Source of the DNA: CAZOZZ01 sp965262425 | Lineage (GTDB): Bacteria > Acidobacteriota > Terriglobia > 20CM-2-55-15 | Direction: 5' to 3' | DNA length: 64,000 nucleotides | Assembly (NCBI GenBank): GCA_965262425.1 | Contig: OZ253536.1 | Span: forward strand, 3,844,001-3,908,000 | Part shown: in pieces, positions 6,757-15,180 of the stretch | Layout: every line of letters starts with the position of its first letter | How positions within the stretch are numbered: the first letter of the stretch is position 1 | Translations under genes and position numbers: made by a program | The notes under the pieces: model-generated | What the model saw: only the letters and a program-made list of their open reading frames with translations | What the model was told of the DNA's origin: nothing | Databases searched by the model: none

Positions 6757-7308
6757 ATGGTAAGAAACAGAGGACCGCCAGAACGGAGAACGCCGAGCGT
6801 CGATCCCACTGTGGACACTGAATGGAGGTTGCGATACGAGGAACTCCGTGGCGAAGGCTACAACCAAACCGACGCTCTTCGTAGGATTGGAACCGAATTT
6901 GGAGGGATACCGAGAACTACGTTGCGATATCACATTTTTAGTTCTGACAAGGACAAGCAAATAAGAAGCCCAGGACACCAATACGACCATCAGCGGTCCC
7001 GACCCAACTTTTCCCGCGAAGCCTCTAATGCCGACATGCAGCAGAGGCAGCATGTCCGTCGCCATATAAATGAGTACATCGAGCCCATTTTTCATGCTGC
7101 CAGCCCGACTGCCGAGCTTGCGCTCCAAGAGATCGCTGACGTCCTTGAGCAACAGACCGGCGTCCGCTTCAGGCCAGCATCGATACTCACGATCGTCGAT
7201 GCCTATTCGCGACGGGAAAAGGGTTCGCTCATGGAACTTGTTGAGGGCTCTCAGCCGCCCAGGTATCGATGGATTGACGCCGATGCTCATTACACTAAGC
7301 CTCGCTAG
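6757..7308 (+). CDS. Putative HTH DNA-binding protein, divergent from the DUF932 gene
   Basis: 183 aa from the ATG at 6757. Residues about 25-50 (YNQTDALRRIGTEFGGIPRT, then TLRYHI) look like a resolvase/Psq-type helix-turn-helix, followed by an Arg/Gln-rich linker and a helical tail (ELALQEIADVLEQQTGVRF). The opposite strand is also open here, but its composition is not protein-like. The gene reads away from the DUF932 gene across 92 bp, so it may control that divergent promoter. An ATTGAC ... TATATC pair lies in between with suboptimal spacing. No strong ribosome site was seen. Confidence 0.5.
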   Translation: MVRNRGPPERRTPSVDPTVDTEWRLRYEELRGEGYNQTDALRRIGTEFGGIPRTTLRYHIFSSDKDKQIRSPGHQYDHQRSRPNFSREASNADMQQRQHVRRHINEYIEPIFHAASPTAELALQEIADVLEQQTGVRFRPASILTIVDAYSRREKGSLMELVEGSQPPRYRWIDADAHYTKPR

Positions 7309-7394
7309 TATCTGAATGAAATTATCAGAGAGCTGGCAGTCAAAAACAATTTGGCAAATCTGTCCAAATTTGGCTCTCTCTGGCCATCTGGTGG

Positions 7395-7883
7395 CTAGAT
7401 CTGGCGCCGGTCTCGAGTGCTGTTGATGCATTCAAGATCAGGCGAAATCAGCCGCAGCCAACCGAATACGAAAATCAACTCCTCCCGATTCTCCAGTCCA
7501 AGCCGTTCCCAGAGTCGGCGCAAGATCTTGTTAGCCGTACTACCGGGCACTCCTACTTCATCTCTCAGATTTTCCAAAGTGGTTCCACGGACTATCGCCG
7601 TGACGATTTCCCGGTGTTCTTCTTCTATTCGGTACTGTGTTAGGAACTCCCGCCTTTCAGTCTCGATCTCAATACGTTGTTTCTTCTGTTCGCTCAATCG
7701 AGTTGCAACCGAAACCAACACCGTTAGCGTTTCGAGCAACTTTTGAAATCTAGGATCGGCCAGGAACTCTTCCACATCCGATGCACCAATGTCGCGCAAC
7801 GTCGCGCGCAACATTTCTAGCGCCATACGACATTCTGCATCCTGAGCTGCTCTGTGCGGTTCCGTAGCTTTCCTACGTTTCAC
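7395..7883 (-). CDS. Putative transcription factor with C-terminal LuxR-like HTH
   Basis: 162 aa from a GTG at 7883 with GGAG 8 nt upstream. Residues about 1-95 are helical and charged (a coiled-coil-like stretch RLSEQKKQRIEIETERREF). Residues about 100-150 (TTLENLRDEVGVPGSTANKI ... LWERLGLENREELIF) follow the GerE/LuxR pattern of helix, turn, recognition helix and '(K)LG..NR.EL'. No receiver or ligand domain is apparent. It lies between the two DUF932 genes, 40 nt downstream of the split one, probably in the same transcript. Confidence 0.5.
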   Translation of the reverse strand: MKRRKATEPHRAAQDAECRMALEMLRATLRDIGASDVEEFLADPRFQKLLETLTVLVSVATRLSEQKKQRIEIETERREFLTQYRIEEEHREIVTAIVRGTTLENLRDEVGVPGSTANKILRRLWERLGLENREELIFVFGWLRLISPDLECINSTRDRRQI

Positions 7884-7923
7884 TCTCGACGCTCCAAAAC
7901 GGAATCTTGTTCATGTAAACGTG

Positions 7924-8877
7924 CTACCCGATTTCCTCGTCAAATTGGCATCCCGGAACCGCATTACCTTGCAGCACCCGATCGCCTTGTTTGGTCAGTT
8001 GAAACATCATGAGAGCGTCTTCAGGTGGATTCGCCTTCATCTGAGCGACGAGGTTGTTCAGCGCAGCGTTTACATACGCACCCACCGAGAAGCAGCGAGG
8101 GCACATGTGCCTCTGCCTGAACGAAAGAATGCCGGCCAAACTCGATAGAATCTGCAGCTGCCTGAAACTCAGATCGGGTAAATGAGTAGCAACACGCGTG
8201 ATCGCGTTCATCACGCCGTATGCAGTATGATTTCCGCCTTCCTCGCGCCAGGCATCCATAAGCGGTGGCAGCAGGTTGTTTGCTGACAGGCGGCCACGCT
8301 CAACCCAACGCCGGAGCAATTCTTCCACATTGTCAACCTGCTCTTCTTGCAACGCTTGGATGCTCTCCAGCTTCTGCTGCAACCCGTCCCAGGTGGTGGC
8401 TGCCAACCGTCGCACTTGATCCAGTTGGAGTTGCCGCGCATTGCTCATGTGGGTTGGAAGCCTTCGTGTACGGAGCCCGCGACGCGATTCGCAATCTCGA
8501 TGGACCATCCCATTCCGACAAGCGAGGCGCCAGATAAACGTCTCAACAACAGTAGCGTGCGCGCCGATCAGCGAATGTGTGAGCCGAAGTCCAGCCCGCA
8601 TGATGTCTCCCGGAGCAATCTCTTCCTGACGGTCAACACCGAGCAAGTCGATCTGGAAGGATTCGTTGAAGAACTTGATGTCATATGCATCCAGTGCGCT
8701 TTCATCGGCGTTGATTCCTTCGGCCACTGCCGCCAGGACCTCAGCCGTTGTGAGCTTCAGCAGGGACGCTTCACTAAAAGCTACGAACTCTCCATCCCTG
8801 CTGATCACGCTTACTAGACCATCACCGAGGTCACTGCGGTCGACGTGGTGCTGAAGGAGGCTGCATCGCGTTTCTGG
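7924..8877 (-). pseudogene. DUF932 protein, 3' part, separated by IS21
   Basis: Encodes the bulk of a DUF932 protein: GLRLTHSLIGAHATVVETFI and WRLACRNGMVHRDC carry the family core. The open frame extends to the IS21 edge, reading PETRCSLLQHH ... GLVSVISRDG, which lines up with the intact paralogue (AEMKCGLLEYH ... GTVSVISRDG). Joining it to 11662-11459 with one copy of the 6-bp target gives 1152 nt (384 codons including stop) with no frame error. A shorter product could start at an ATC/ATG-like site near 8808 but would lack the N-terminal domain. Confidence 0.8.
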
Positions 8878-8986
8878 CCTCGGGGGTCACCCAAAAGCGG
8901 CCAATGAGGGTCACCTGAAAACCGGCCAACGGAACTGAGGCCCGGGACATTGACAACGGCGGTAAGCCGAATAGGCTTCCGCCGGT

Positions 8987-10627
8987 ATGAGCAATGTCTT
9001 GAGCACAGAAAAGAAACAACAAGTTATCGCACTGGGAAGGCTCGGATGGCCGCTACGGCGGATCGAGGCTGCGACCGGTGTGCGTCGGGAGACGGCAGGG
9101 TCCTACCTGCGAGCGGCCGGGATCGCGGTGCGGCCACCCGGGGGCTGGGGGAAACGGGCGCCGTCAAAACCGGCCAATGGGGTGACCACCGATCTTGAGG
9201 CGACAAACCCCTCTATAAAGGGGCTCTCCAAGCCGGACATTTCAAAACCGGCCAACGGGGTGACCACCGACTCTGGGAGCCTCGATCTGTCCAAGCTGGA
9301 TCTGCCCGCCACCCCAGAGCCGCCCTCTGCCAGCGCCTGCGCACCGTATCGGGAGATCATCGAACTGAGTTTGAGTCGTGGCCGCAATGCCATGTCCATC
9401 TGGCAGGATCTGGTTTCGGATCACGGTTTTTCGGGCAGCTATCAGTCCATGAAGCGTTTCGTGCGCAAACTGCGTGGATCCCAGCGGCCCGGAGCGGTGG
9501 GAATCATCCAGACCGGACCTGGGGAAGAAGGACAGGTCGATTACGGTGATGGGCCGATGGTGCGCCATCCGAAGACGGGCAAGTACCGACGCACCCGGCT
9601 GTTCGTGATGACGTTGGGCTACAGCCGTAAATCGGTCCGATTGCTCCGGTTCCGCTCCAGTTCCCGAATCTGGGCCGAGCTGCACGAGACTGCGTTTCGC
9701 CGGCTTGGGGGCAGTCCCCGATGCATCGTCCTGGACAACCTTCGCGAGGGCGTGATCGATCCGGATTATTACGATCCGACTCTGAATCCGCTGTTTAAAG
9801 ATGTTCTGGCTCACTACGACGTGGTGGCCCTACCCTGCCGGGTTCGGGATCCCGATCGTAAAGGGAAGGTCGAGTCGGGTGTCGGACACGCCAAGAAAAC
9901 CCCTCTGAAGGGAGTCCGCTTCGAGAGTCTGGAGGAGGCGCAGGCCCATCTGGACCGATGGGAAACCCGCTGGGCTGATACGCGCATCCACGGCACGACC
10001 AAACGGCAGGTCGCCGCCATGTTCGCCGAAGAGAAGCCGTCACTGCTCCCACTGCCGGTGGAACCGTTCCGCTACTACCAGTACGGGGACCGCGTCGTCC
10101 ATCTGGACGGTTGCGTGGAAGTGGAGGCTGCCTATTATAGTTTGCCTCCCGGCTGGATCGGACGCGCCGTCAAAGTGCAGTGGGATACGCTCCACGTCCG
10201 GATCCTCGATCCAGAGACCCATCAGCTACTACGCGAGCATGTCGGCCAGAAACGGGGCGGGTACCGTGTCCGTCCCGAGGACAATCCGAAAACGACGCCG
10301 GTGACCACCGTTCAATTGCTTGCCCGGGCGGCTCGTGCCGGAGATCACATCGGCGAACTGGCCAAAGCCATCCATCTCCGCCAGGGTGAGGCGGCCATCC
10401 GCCGTATCCTGGGCCTGTTCTCCCTGGCCAAAAAATACGGTGTCTCCGCCGTCGAGGATGCCTCCGCCGCGGCACTCGAACTCCACGTCCATGATTACCG
10501 TTTCGTCCGCCGCTATCTGGAACGGCGGCCTCCACTGACTCTCCGCCAGGTCGACCCCCTCATTCGCGAACTGACCCAGTATCGCGATCTCATCAACCTC
10601 AAGATTCAGGAGCAAGAACAACAATGA
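8987..10627 (+). CDS. istA: IstA transposase of the IS21 element
   Basis: 546 aa. N-terminal HTH (VIALGRLGWPLRRIEAATGV), a variable linker at residues 55-110, then a DDE catalytic region: GEEGQVDYGDGP (first Asp), RCIVLDNLREGV (second Asp) and DRKGKVESGVGHAKK (Glu). The C-terminal beta-barrel and helical segment are typical of IstA. The linker contains two peptide repeats SKPANGVTTD, because the DNA there repeats the element's own terminal motif (9164-9187 and 9242-9265). The stop overlaps the istB start (ATGA). Confidence 0.93.
   Translation: MSNVLSTEKKQQVIALGRLGWPLRRIEAATGVRRETAGSYLRAAGIAVRPPGGWGKRAPSKPANGVTTDLEATNPSIKGLSKPDISKPANGVTTDSGSLDLSKLDLPATPEPPSASACAPYREIIELSLSRGRNAMSIWQDLVSDHGFSGSYQSMKRFVRKLRGSQRPGAVGIIQTGPGEEGQVDYGDGPMVRHPKTGKYRRTRLFVMTLGYSRKSVRLLRFRSSSRIWAELHETAFRRLGGSPRCIVLDNLREGVIDPDYYDPTLNPLFKDVLAHYDVVALPCRVRDPDRKGKVESGVGHAKKTPLKGVRFESLEEAQAHLDRWETRWADTRIHGTTKRQVAAMFAEEKPSLLPLPVEPFRYYQYGDRVVHLDGCVEVEAAYYSLPPGWIGRAVKVQWDTLHVRILDPETHQLLREHVGQKRGGYRVRPEDNPKTTPVTTVQLLARAARAGDHIGELAKAIHLRQGEAAIRRILGLFSLAKKYGVSAVEDASAAALELHVHDYRFVRRYLERRPPLTLRQVDPLIRELTQYRDLINLKIQEQEQQ
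9164..9265 (+). repeat. Two internal copies of the IS21 terminal motif inside istA
   Basis: TCAAAACCGGCCAAYGGGGT followed by GACC occurs at 9164-9187 and 9242-9265, in direct orientation 78 bp apart. The same AAAACCGGCCAA core occurs twice at each end of the element. In frame it encodes SKPANGVTTD twice. Confidence 0.85.
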
Positions 10628-11379
10628 ACCTCATCGAACTCCAAAAAGCGCTGCGCCAACTCCGCCTGGGCGGCATCGCCGAAGTCCTGGAAACCCGTCT
10701 CCATCAGGCACAGTCCGAAGCCATGGCTCCCATCGACCTGATCTCCTCTCTGGTCTCGGACGAACTGGCTCGCCGCAGTACCCGGCTGCTGGAACGGCGC
10801 AGAAAACAGGCCCAGTTCCGCGATCCCCAGAAGACACTCCAGGACTTTGACTTCACCTTTAACAAGAAAATGAATCGCGGTCTGGTCTTCGATCTCGCTA
10901 CTGCCACCTTCATCGCCCGCCACGAAGATGCGCTGTTTCTCGGTCCACCCGGCACTGGCAAGAGTCATCTGGCCCAGGCGATCGGTCTGGCCGCCATCCT
11001 GCAGGGCTATCGGGTCCTCTATCGTGAAACCCACGCCCTGCTCGACGACATCGCCGAAGCCACTATCGACGGTAACCGCAGGAAACACATGGAATCGCTC
11101 GCGACCGTGCCCCTGCTGATCATCGATGATCTGGGAATGCGTAAGCTCCCCCCGACCGCCGCCGAGCAACTGCTCGAGATCGTGATGCGACGTTACGAAC
11201 GTACCAGCACGCTGCTGACTTCGAATCGTCCGGTCGAGGACTGGGGGAAGCTATTAGGGGATAGTGCCGCCGTGACTGCCATGCTCGACCGCCTCCTCCA
11301 TCATGGCCACATTCTCAAGTGTGGCCCACGGAGTTGGCGTACCAAAACAGGCTTGCCCGATCACGGCAAGTCGCGGTAA
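10624..11379 (+). CDS. istB: IstB ATPase of the IS21 element
   Basis: 251 aa AAA+ helper ATPase that loads on target DNA and directs IstA. Walker A is GPPGTGKSHLAQA (about residues 107-119) and Walker B is LLIIDDLGM; an arginine-rich sensor region follows (LTSNRPVEDWG). The N-terminal helical domain (LRQLRLGGIAEVLETRLHQA) is typical. Full length and intact. Start shared with the istA stop. Confidence 0.93.
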   Translation: MNLIELQKALRQLRLGGIAEVLETRLHQAQSEAMAPIDLISSLVSDELARRSTRLLERRRKQAQFRDPQKTLQDFDFTFNKKMNRGLVFDLATATFIARHEDALFLGPPGTGKSHLAQAIGLAAILQGYRVLYRETHALLDDIAEATIDGNRRKHMESLATVPLLIIDDLGMRKLPPTAAEQLLEIVMRRYERTSTLLTSNRPVEDWGKLLGDSAAVTAMLDRLLHHGHILKCGPRSWRTKTGLPDHGKSR

Positions 11380-11458
11380 AACAACCTGGTCCCGGGCCGC
11401 CTTCATTGGCCGGTTTTGAGGTGACCTTCGTTGGCCGGTTTTGGGGTGACCCTTGAGG

Positions 11459-11662
11459 TTCTGGCGCAAGCTTGTTCAGATACCACGATGGGGCTCCAAT
11501 CCGGTTGCAGACGCGCGAAAGCCCGACCTGCGATATGCAGAGACGAACATCTCCGGCCATTACAGCTCCCGGTTCAAACCGAACGGCCGATGTGTTCAGA
11601 TTTCGCTCCTGAAAGGAGCCTTCGATTTCGTTGACTCTCTGCAGAGCATCAGTGAAGTTCAT
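11459..11662 (-). pseudogene. DUF932 protein, 5' part, separated by IS21
   Basis: ATG at 11662 with AGGAGG 5 nt upstream. Encodes about 68 residues including RFEPGAVMAGDVRLCISQVG and APSWYLNKLAPE, matching the N-terminus of the intact paralogue (RFEPGAVTSGDSRF ... APAWYLNRLDAE). The frame then enters IS21 sequence and stops within it. This piece keeps the promoter-proximal region and would make only a short fusion. Confidence 0.85.
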
Positions 11663-11682
11663 GACGGCCTCCTATTCGTTGT

Positions 11683-11717
11683 GGGAATAGCTATCTCTAG
11701 TAGCTGTAGCTATTCCC
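11683..11717. promoter_or_regulatory. Inverted repeat upstream of the split DUF932 gene
   Basis: Perfect 11-bp arms GGGAATAGCTA / TAGCTATTCCC separated by 13 nt, ending 21 nt before the DUF932 ATG at 11662. It overlaps the stop codon of the upstream split ORF (11697-11699). It could be an operator or an intergenic hairpin; no T-run follows. Confidence 0.45.
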
Positions 11718-12107
11718 GACAGAAACACTGTGCTGTTTACTTGCGGCGCATACCTCAAACAACTCAACCCCTATCGTCGACCGACCCGGTTTACTGCCTC
11801 TTTCGGAGGGGACGTTGGCTTCCGCAGTGGAAGCAGCCTCGGCATCGTCGAAGCACAACGAAAGCTGTGGAGTTTTATTGGAGTCTGGAATCGAGGCTTG
11901 CTGATATGTCCACGGACGCCTTAGCACGCCCTGCGCGATATACACATTTTGAAGTGCCCGCAACTTCTCTTCGTTTCGATTCGGCAGAACCTATCCGACC
12001 ATCGCATGTCCCTCTTGATTCTTGAACTGGACAAGCGGAGAGTCTGGGCAAAGCTGGCGGAGAACGGTAACAAATTCACTTGCAAGAATGTCGTTCAGTC
12101 GATTCAT
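11697..12107 (-). pseudogene. Small ORF interrupted by an in-frame amber codon
   Basis: ATG at 12107 with GGAAGG upstream opens a frame encoding MNRLNDILASEFVTVLRQLC ... GHAMVG, then TAG at 11993-11991. The same frame continues for 97 further codons (VLPNRNEEKLRALQNVYIAQ ...) to a stop at 11697. The first part after the TAG looks protein-like; the last 40 residues less so. It precedes the DUF932 gene on the same strand. Probably a nonsense mutant; a start at a TTG (11963) with AAGAGAAG upstream could express the second half. No family was recognised. Confidence 0.4.
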
Positions 12108-12283
12108 CGTGCCCTTCCTTCGTTTGTGTTCTTTCTTTTTCGATACTGGATTCTGATGTTCGGTGTTTGAACTTGCGAATTGTCACCCACATTGCCGTCA
12201 TTTTCACGACACCAATAACGCCACCCTTCGCCACCCTTTGCGCCACCGAAAAATAGTTAAAGGACTACGTATCAACGATTTGC

Positions 12284-12784
12284 GTGAAACGAATTACTTC
12301 GGAGGGACGACAGAACTTTTCGGATTTATCCGCCTTAGAGGTCGCTCTAGCTGGAACACCGACCTGGGACACAGACGTAAGCGACTTTCTCGTCATAGCC
12401 AACGTGACGAGATACTTCCGGGAAGCGCCGATTTACAGGGGCGTTCCCGACGACCGCAAAGAGTCTGCCGGGGATTTCCTTAGAGAGCGATATCTACGCA
12501 GGCGTCAGAGCATTGCCCCTCGACAAAGACACGACGAAAGGCGCATGTATAGTGACATCGCCGAAGAATATGGTGATACATACACAACCTTGCGTGAGTT
12601 GAAAGATGTCGTCAAAAAGAGTGCCAGCTACAACTGTTTTGCAGGCATGAGCTGCTACACACTGTCCGTTCTGAATCACGTCTTAGGGGAAAATGGTTTG
12701 GAAGCAATTCCAGCGGGACCGCGCGCTGCACCACGCTTGCTCAAGAAATATGGGCTACAAAGATATCAACCTTCAACCGCTTGA
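12284..12784 (+). CDS. Hypothetical protein, unknown function
   Basis: 166 aa from a GTG at 12284; the start is uncertain because no ribosome site sits at the right distance. The sequence is charged and soluble, with helical segments (DDRKESAGDFLRERYLRRRQ; YTTLRELKDVVKKS) and two Cys in CFAGMSCYTL. It is convergent with the winged-helix gene, overlapping it by 19 bp at the 3' ends. The 180 bp to its left contain nothing recognisable apart from the divergent start region. No family was recognised. Confidence 0.45.
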   Translation: MKRITSEGRQNFSDLSALEVALAGTPTWDTDVSDFLVIANVTRYFREAPIYRGVPDDRKESAGDFLRERYLRRRQSIAPRQRHDERRMYSDIAEEYGDTYTTLRELKDVVKKSASYNCFAGMSCYTLSVLNHVLGENGLEAIPAGPRAAPRLLKKYGLQRYQPSTA

Positions 12785-13677
12785 ATCACGCAGAATTCAA
12801 TCCAAGGATGTAGTTCGTAGTAGCCTGTGCCAAGAGTCTTATAGCAAGTGTCTAACGTCTCCAGTTTATGGCTGAGCTCCGCTATTGTATTGCGGTACTT
12901 CCCAGCTTCTTCATGATAATCGACCGACTTCGTTTGTTCGTTCAGCACGCGGACACCCTTCTTTCCTTTCCGAAAGCAGTTCTGGACCAGGTTTTCAATC
13001 GTTACTCCGTCTCCTCTGTTCTTGTTTCTTAGGAGATAGACAAGCAAACAGTACTCGATCGGTGTTAAATATGGTCCCGGCGAATCTTGAATCCTGAACG
13101 CGGGTCGACCATCGAAGTAAACCCGACCCACACGCCGCCTCTCCTTTTTAGTCGGGTCGATGATAAAGATAGGCCACTTGCAGAGGTTGTTCTCATGCTC
13201 CTTAAACAGATCGTCGTATGCTTTTCTTGTAGGAATAGAATCTCCTTCAAGAGGACTGCTGTTTGTCCACATTCTTGCATAGGTAGTTGGTTCAACCACG
13301 CGTTCTGTACTCATGATGAGCAGAAAAAACCGTAAAAGCTTCGTTCGCTCTTCATCGGTCATACGAGCTTTACGTGCTTCGTCAAGTATTAGCTCTCGCA
13401 TGCGTTGCGGTGATATTCCGAAGCGGATTGATAGCGAATGGGCGACTTCCACGATCGCCACAATTCCTCTCGCCGCTGACCTGATCTCGGGGGGCAACTC
13501 TTGGACACTGCGAGTCGTTTCTCCGCGCTGCATGCCAGTTTGATTGAACCTCTTCCAGACCCGCTCGTATGTAGTTGGATCGCACTGAAGCTCCTCAACC
13601 GCGAATTGTTTCGACAGTTCGTAAATTCGGCTGACAAGAGCGGGGCTCATTTCGGACAACTTCACGTCTCCTCCCAT
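12766..13677 (-). CDS. Putative regulator with C-terminal winged helix
   Basis: 303 aa. The last ~100 residues (YLTPIEYCLLVYLLRNKNRG ... VTIENLV ... YRNTIAELSHKLETL ... LGTGYYELHP) follow the OmpR/PhoB winged-helix pattern: LT..Ey.LL..L, a loop, an I..L..KL recognition helix, and a GxGY wing. Residues 1-190 are helical and carry no receiver Asp, so the input is unknown. ATG at 13677 is the nominal start, but GGAGG lies inside it and a GTG at 13665 would fit that site. A 40-bp palindrome lies 33 bp upstream, suggesting autoregulation. Confidence 0.55.
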   Translation of the reverse strand: MGGDVKLSEMSPALVSRIYELSKQFAVEELQCDPTTYERVWKRFNQTGMQRGETTRSVQELPPEIRSAARGIVAIVEVAHSLSIRFGISPQRMRELILDEARKARMTDEERTKLLRFFLLIMSTERVVEPTTYARMWTNSSPLEGDSIPTRKAYDDLFKEHENNLCKWPIFIIDPTKKERRRVGRVYFDGRPAFRIQDSPGPYLTPIEYCLLVYLLRNKNRGDGVTIENLVQNCFRKGKKGVRVLNEQTKSVDYHEEAGKYRNTIAELSHKLETLDTCYKTLGTGYYELHPWIEFCVIQAVEG

Positions 13678-13709
13678 TGCTAGGGCATCACGTTGTAAGC
13701 GATCACTGA

Positions 13710-13749
13710 AAAGTGAAGATTATGTTGTGCACGACATAATCTTCACTTT
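13710..13749. promoter_or_regulatory. 40-bp near-perfect palindrome, candidate operator
   Basis: Left arm AAAGTGAAGATTATGT, centre TGTGCACG, right arm ACATAATCTTCACTTT. Only one base pair (13726/13733) breaks the 40-bp symmetry. It is AT-rich against its surroundings and sits 33 bp upstream of the winged-helix gene. A dimeric regulator's operator fits better than a terminator, because the T content downstream is low on both strands. Confidence 0.6.
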
Positions 13750-13928
13750 CTGGCGATCGCCAACACACGTATACCGCAGCTCATTCGTTTTCCTTGGACG
13801 GTCACCTGAACGAGGGTATTCTTGTTGACCTAAGAGGCCATATCCAGAGTTTCGACACTCGAGTGCTTGCGTGGGTTTGTCCACCCGGTCTGGCCCACTG
13901 AACCGCCCCGGGTTTCCCGGAGACCGTT

Positions 13929-14840
13929 TTAGTTGACTCCGGCCACGGTGACTGGAGTTGCTTCGTTGCGATAGTACACCTGCTCGAACTCGACTGGAGG
14001 AATGTATCCGATCGGTTCGAGAAGGCGGTGCTCGTTGTACCGGGACACCCAGTCGAGTGTCGCGTACTCCACATCGTCAAGACCTCGCCAGGGCCCCTCT
14101 CTTCGAATGACTTCGGTCTTGAATAACCCGATTACAGATTCGGCCATGGCATTGTCGTAGGAGTCCCCGATGCTCCCAACCGACGGCTCAATTCCGGCCT
14201 CGGCCAATCGTTCCGTATACCGAATCGACAGATATTGGACGCCGCGGTCGCTGTGATGAATCAAACCTTCAGTGTCAGGGCGCGACCAGAGGGCCTGCTC
14301 CAGCGCATCCAAGGCAATGTCAGTCTTTAGCGAATGCATCGTTCGCCAACCGACGATCTTTCGGGAGAAGACATCGATGACGAATGCGACGTAAACAAAC
14401 CCTCGCCATGTTGCAACATACGTGAGATCCGCGATCCACAGCTCATTGGGACGGGTCGCGCTGAAGTCCCGATCCACAAGATCGGCGGGTCTGAGAGCTA
14501 CTTCATTCTGGATAGTGGTCTTGATCTTCCGGCCCCGAACCACGCCTTCAAGCCCCATTTCCCGCATCAATCGTTCAACGGTACAACGGGCAACGTCTGT
14601 GTTCTCGCGATTCAATTGCTTCCAGACCTTGCGGACGCCATAGACCTGACGGTTTTCCCTCCAGACCCGATCGATCTCGACTCGAAGCTTCGCGTCGCGC
14701 TTCGCACGCGCGGGCAATCGATCTGGATTCTTTTCCCGTGCCTGGTGCTCGTAGAACGTCGATGGGGCGATCGGCAGCACACTGCAGATCGACTCGACCC
14801 CATACCGGCCTCGATTCGTCTCGATGAAATCCGCCATCAC
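13929..14840 (-). CDS. IS3-family transposase OrfB (DDE domain)
   Basis: 303 aa. HTH_21 region (RGRYGVESICSVLPIAPSTF), then an rve-type DDE core: RPNELWIADLTYVATWRGFV (first Asp), GLIHHSDRGVQYLS (second Asp) and YDNAMAESVIGLFKTEVIRR (Glu). Starts at GTG 14840 or ATG 14837, overlapping the orfA stop. In the -1 frame upstream the sequence stays open, so a fused OrfAB can be made by slippage. Confidence 0.9.
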   Translation of the reverse strand: MMADFIETNRGRYGVESICSVLPIAPSTFYEHQAREKNPDRLPARAKRDAKLRVEIDRVWRENRQVYGVRKVWKQLNRENTDVARCTVERLMREMGLEGVVRGRKIKTTIQNEVALRPADLVDRDFSATRPNELWIADLTYVATWRGFVYVAFVIDVFSRKIVGWRTMHSLKTDIALDALEQALWSRPDTEGLIHHSDRGVQYLSIRYTERLAEAGIEPSVGSIGDSYDNAMAESVIGLFKTEVIRREGPWRGLDDVEYATLDWVSRYNEHRLLEPIGYIPPVEFEQVYYRNEATPVTVAGVN

Positions 14841-15169
14841 CGGGGTCGGCGGTCGAGTTCCGCCTGTGCGAAAAACGCTGACGCCTTGCGCAGGATCTCG
14901 TTCGCTCGTTTCAGCTCACGATTCTCCCGTTCCAGTTCCTTTAGCCGTTGTTTCTCGTCCTTGGTCAGGCCCCCACGTTGGCCCATATCACGCTCTGTTT
15001 GCCGGACCCACTTACGCAGTGTTTCTGGGGTACAACCGATCTTCGCAGCGATCGACGCCATTGCCGCCCACTGTGAGGCGTACTCCCCCTGGTGCTCGGC
15101 CACCATTCGTACCGCACGTTCCCGAACCTCGGGTGCATATCTGCTTGCTCTTCCCATAATGACTCCCAT
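14837..15169 (-). CDS. IS3-family OrfA (HTH and leucine zipper)
   Basis: About 106-110 aa. HTH region (ASIAAKIGCTPETLRKWVRQ) and a coiled coil (KDEKQRLKELERENRELKRA) are typical of IS3 OrfA. ATG at 15157 has GGGAG nearby and is preferred over 15169. Near the end, GCGTTTTTCGCA offers a T TTT TTC slip site; a -1 shift there continues into OrfB as ...ASAFFRTGGTRPP. Confidence 0.88.
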   Translation of the reverse strand: MGVIMGRASRYAPEVRERAVRMVAEHQGEYASQWAAMASIAAKIGCTPETLRKWVRQTERDMGQRGGLTKDEKQRLKELERENRELKRANEILRKASAFFAQAELDRRPR

Positions 15170-15180
15170 CTTCTCAAGTA

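Larger units (their letters stand above)
8878..11458 (+). mobile_element. IS21-family element, complete, inserted in a DUF932 gene
   Basis: 2581 bp. Both ends begin CCTC(G/A)(A/G)GGGTCACCC and carry two copies each of a motif of the form GGTCACC..AAAACCGGCCAA. The host hexamer TTCTGG is duplicated at 8872-8877 and 11459-11464. It carries istA and istB, overlapping by ATGA. Exact frame restoration of the host gene after excision confirms the borders. Confidence 0.92.

Noticed and set aside
6706..7431. 241-aa minus-strand frame opposite the HTH gene
   Set aside because: Hydrophobic and Ser/Arg patches look like antisense of the plus-strand gene; no ribosome site; the plus-strand frame has a plausible HTH and charge pattern.
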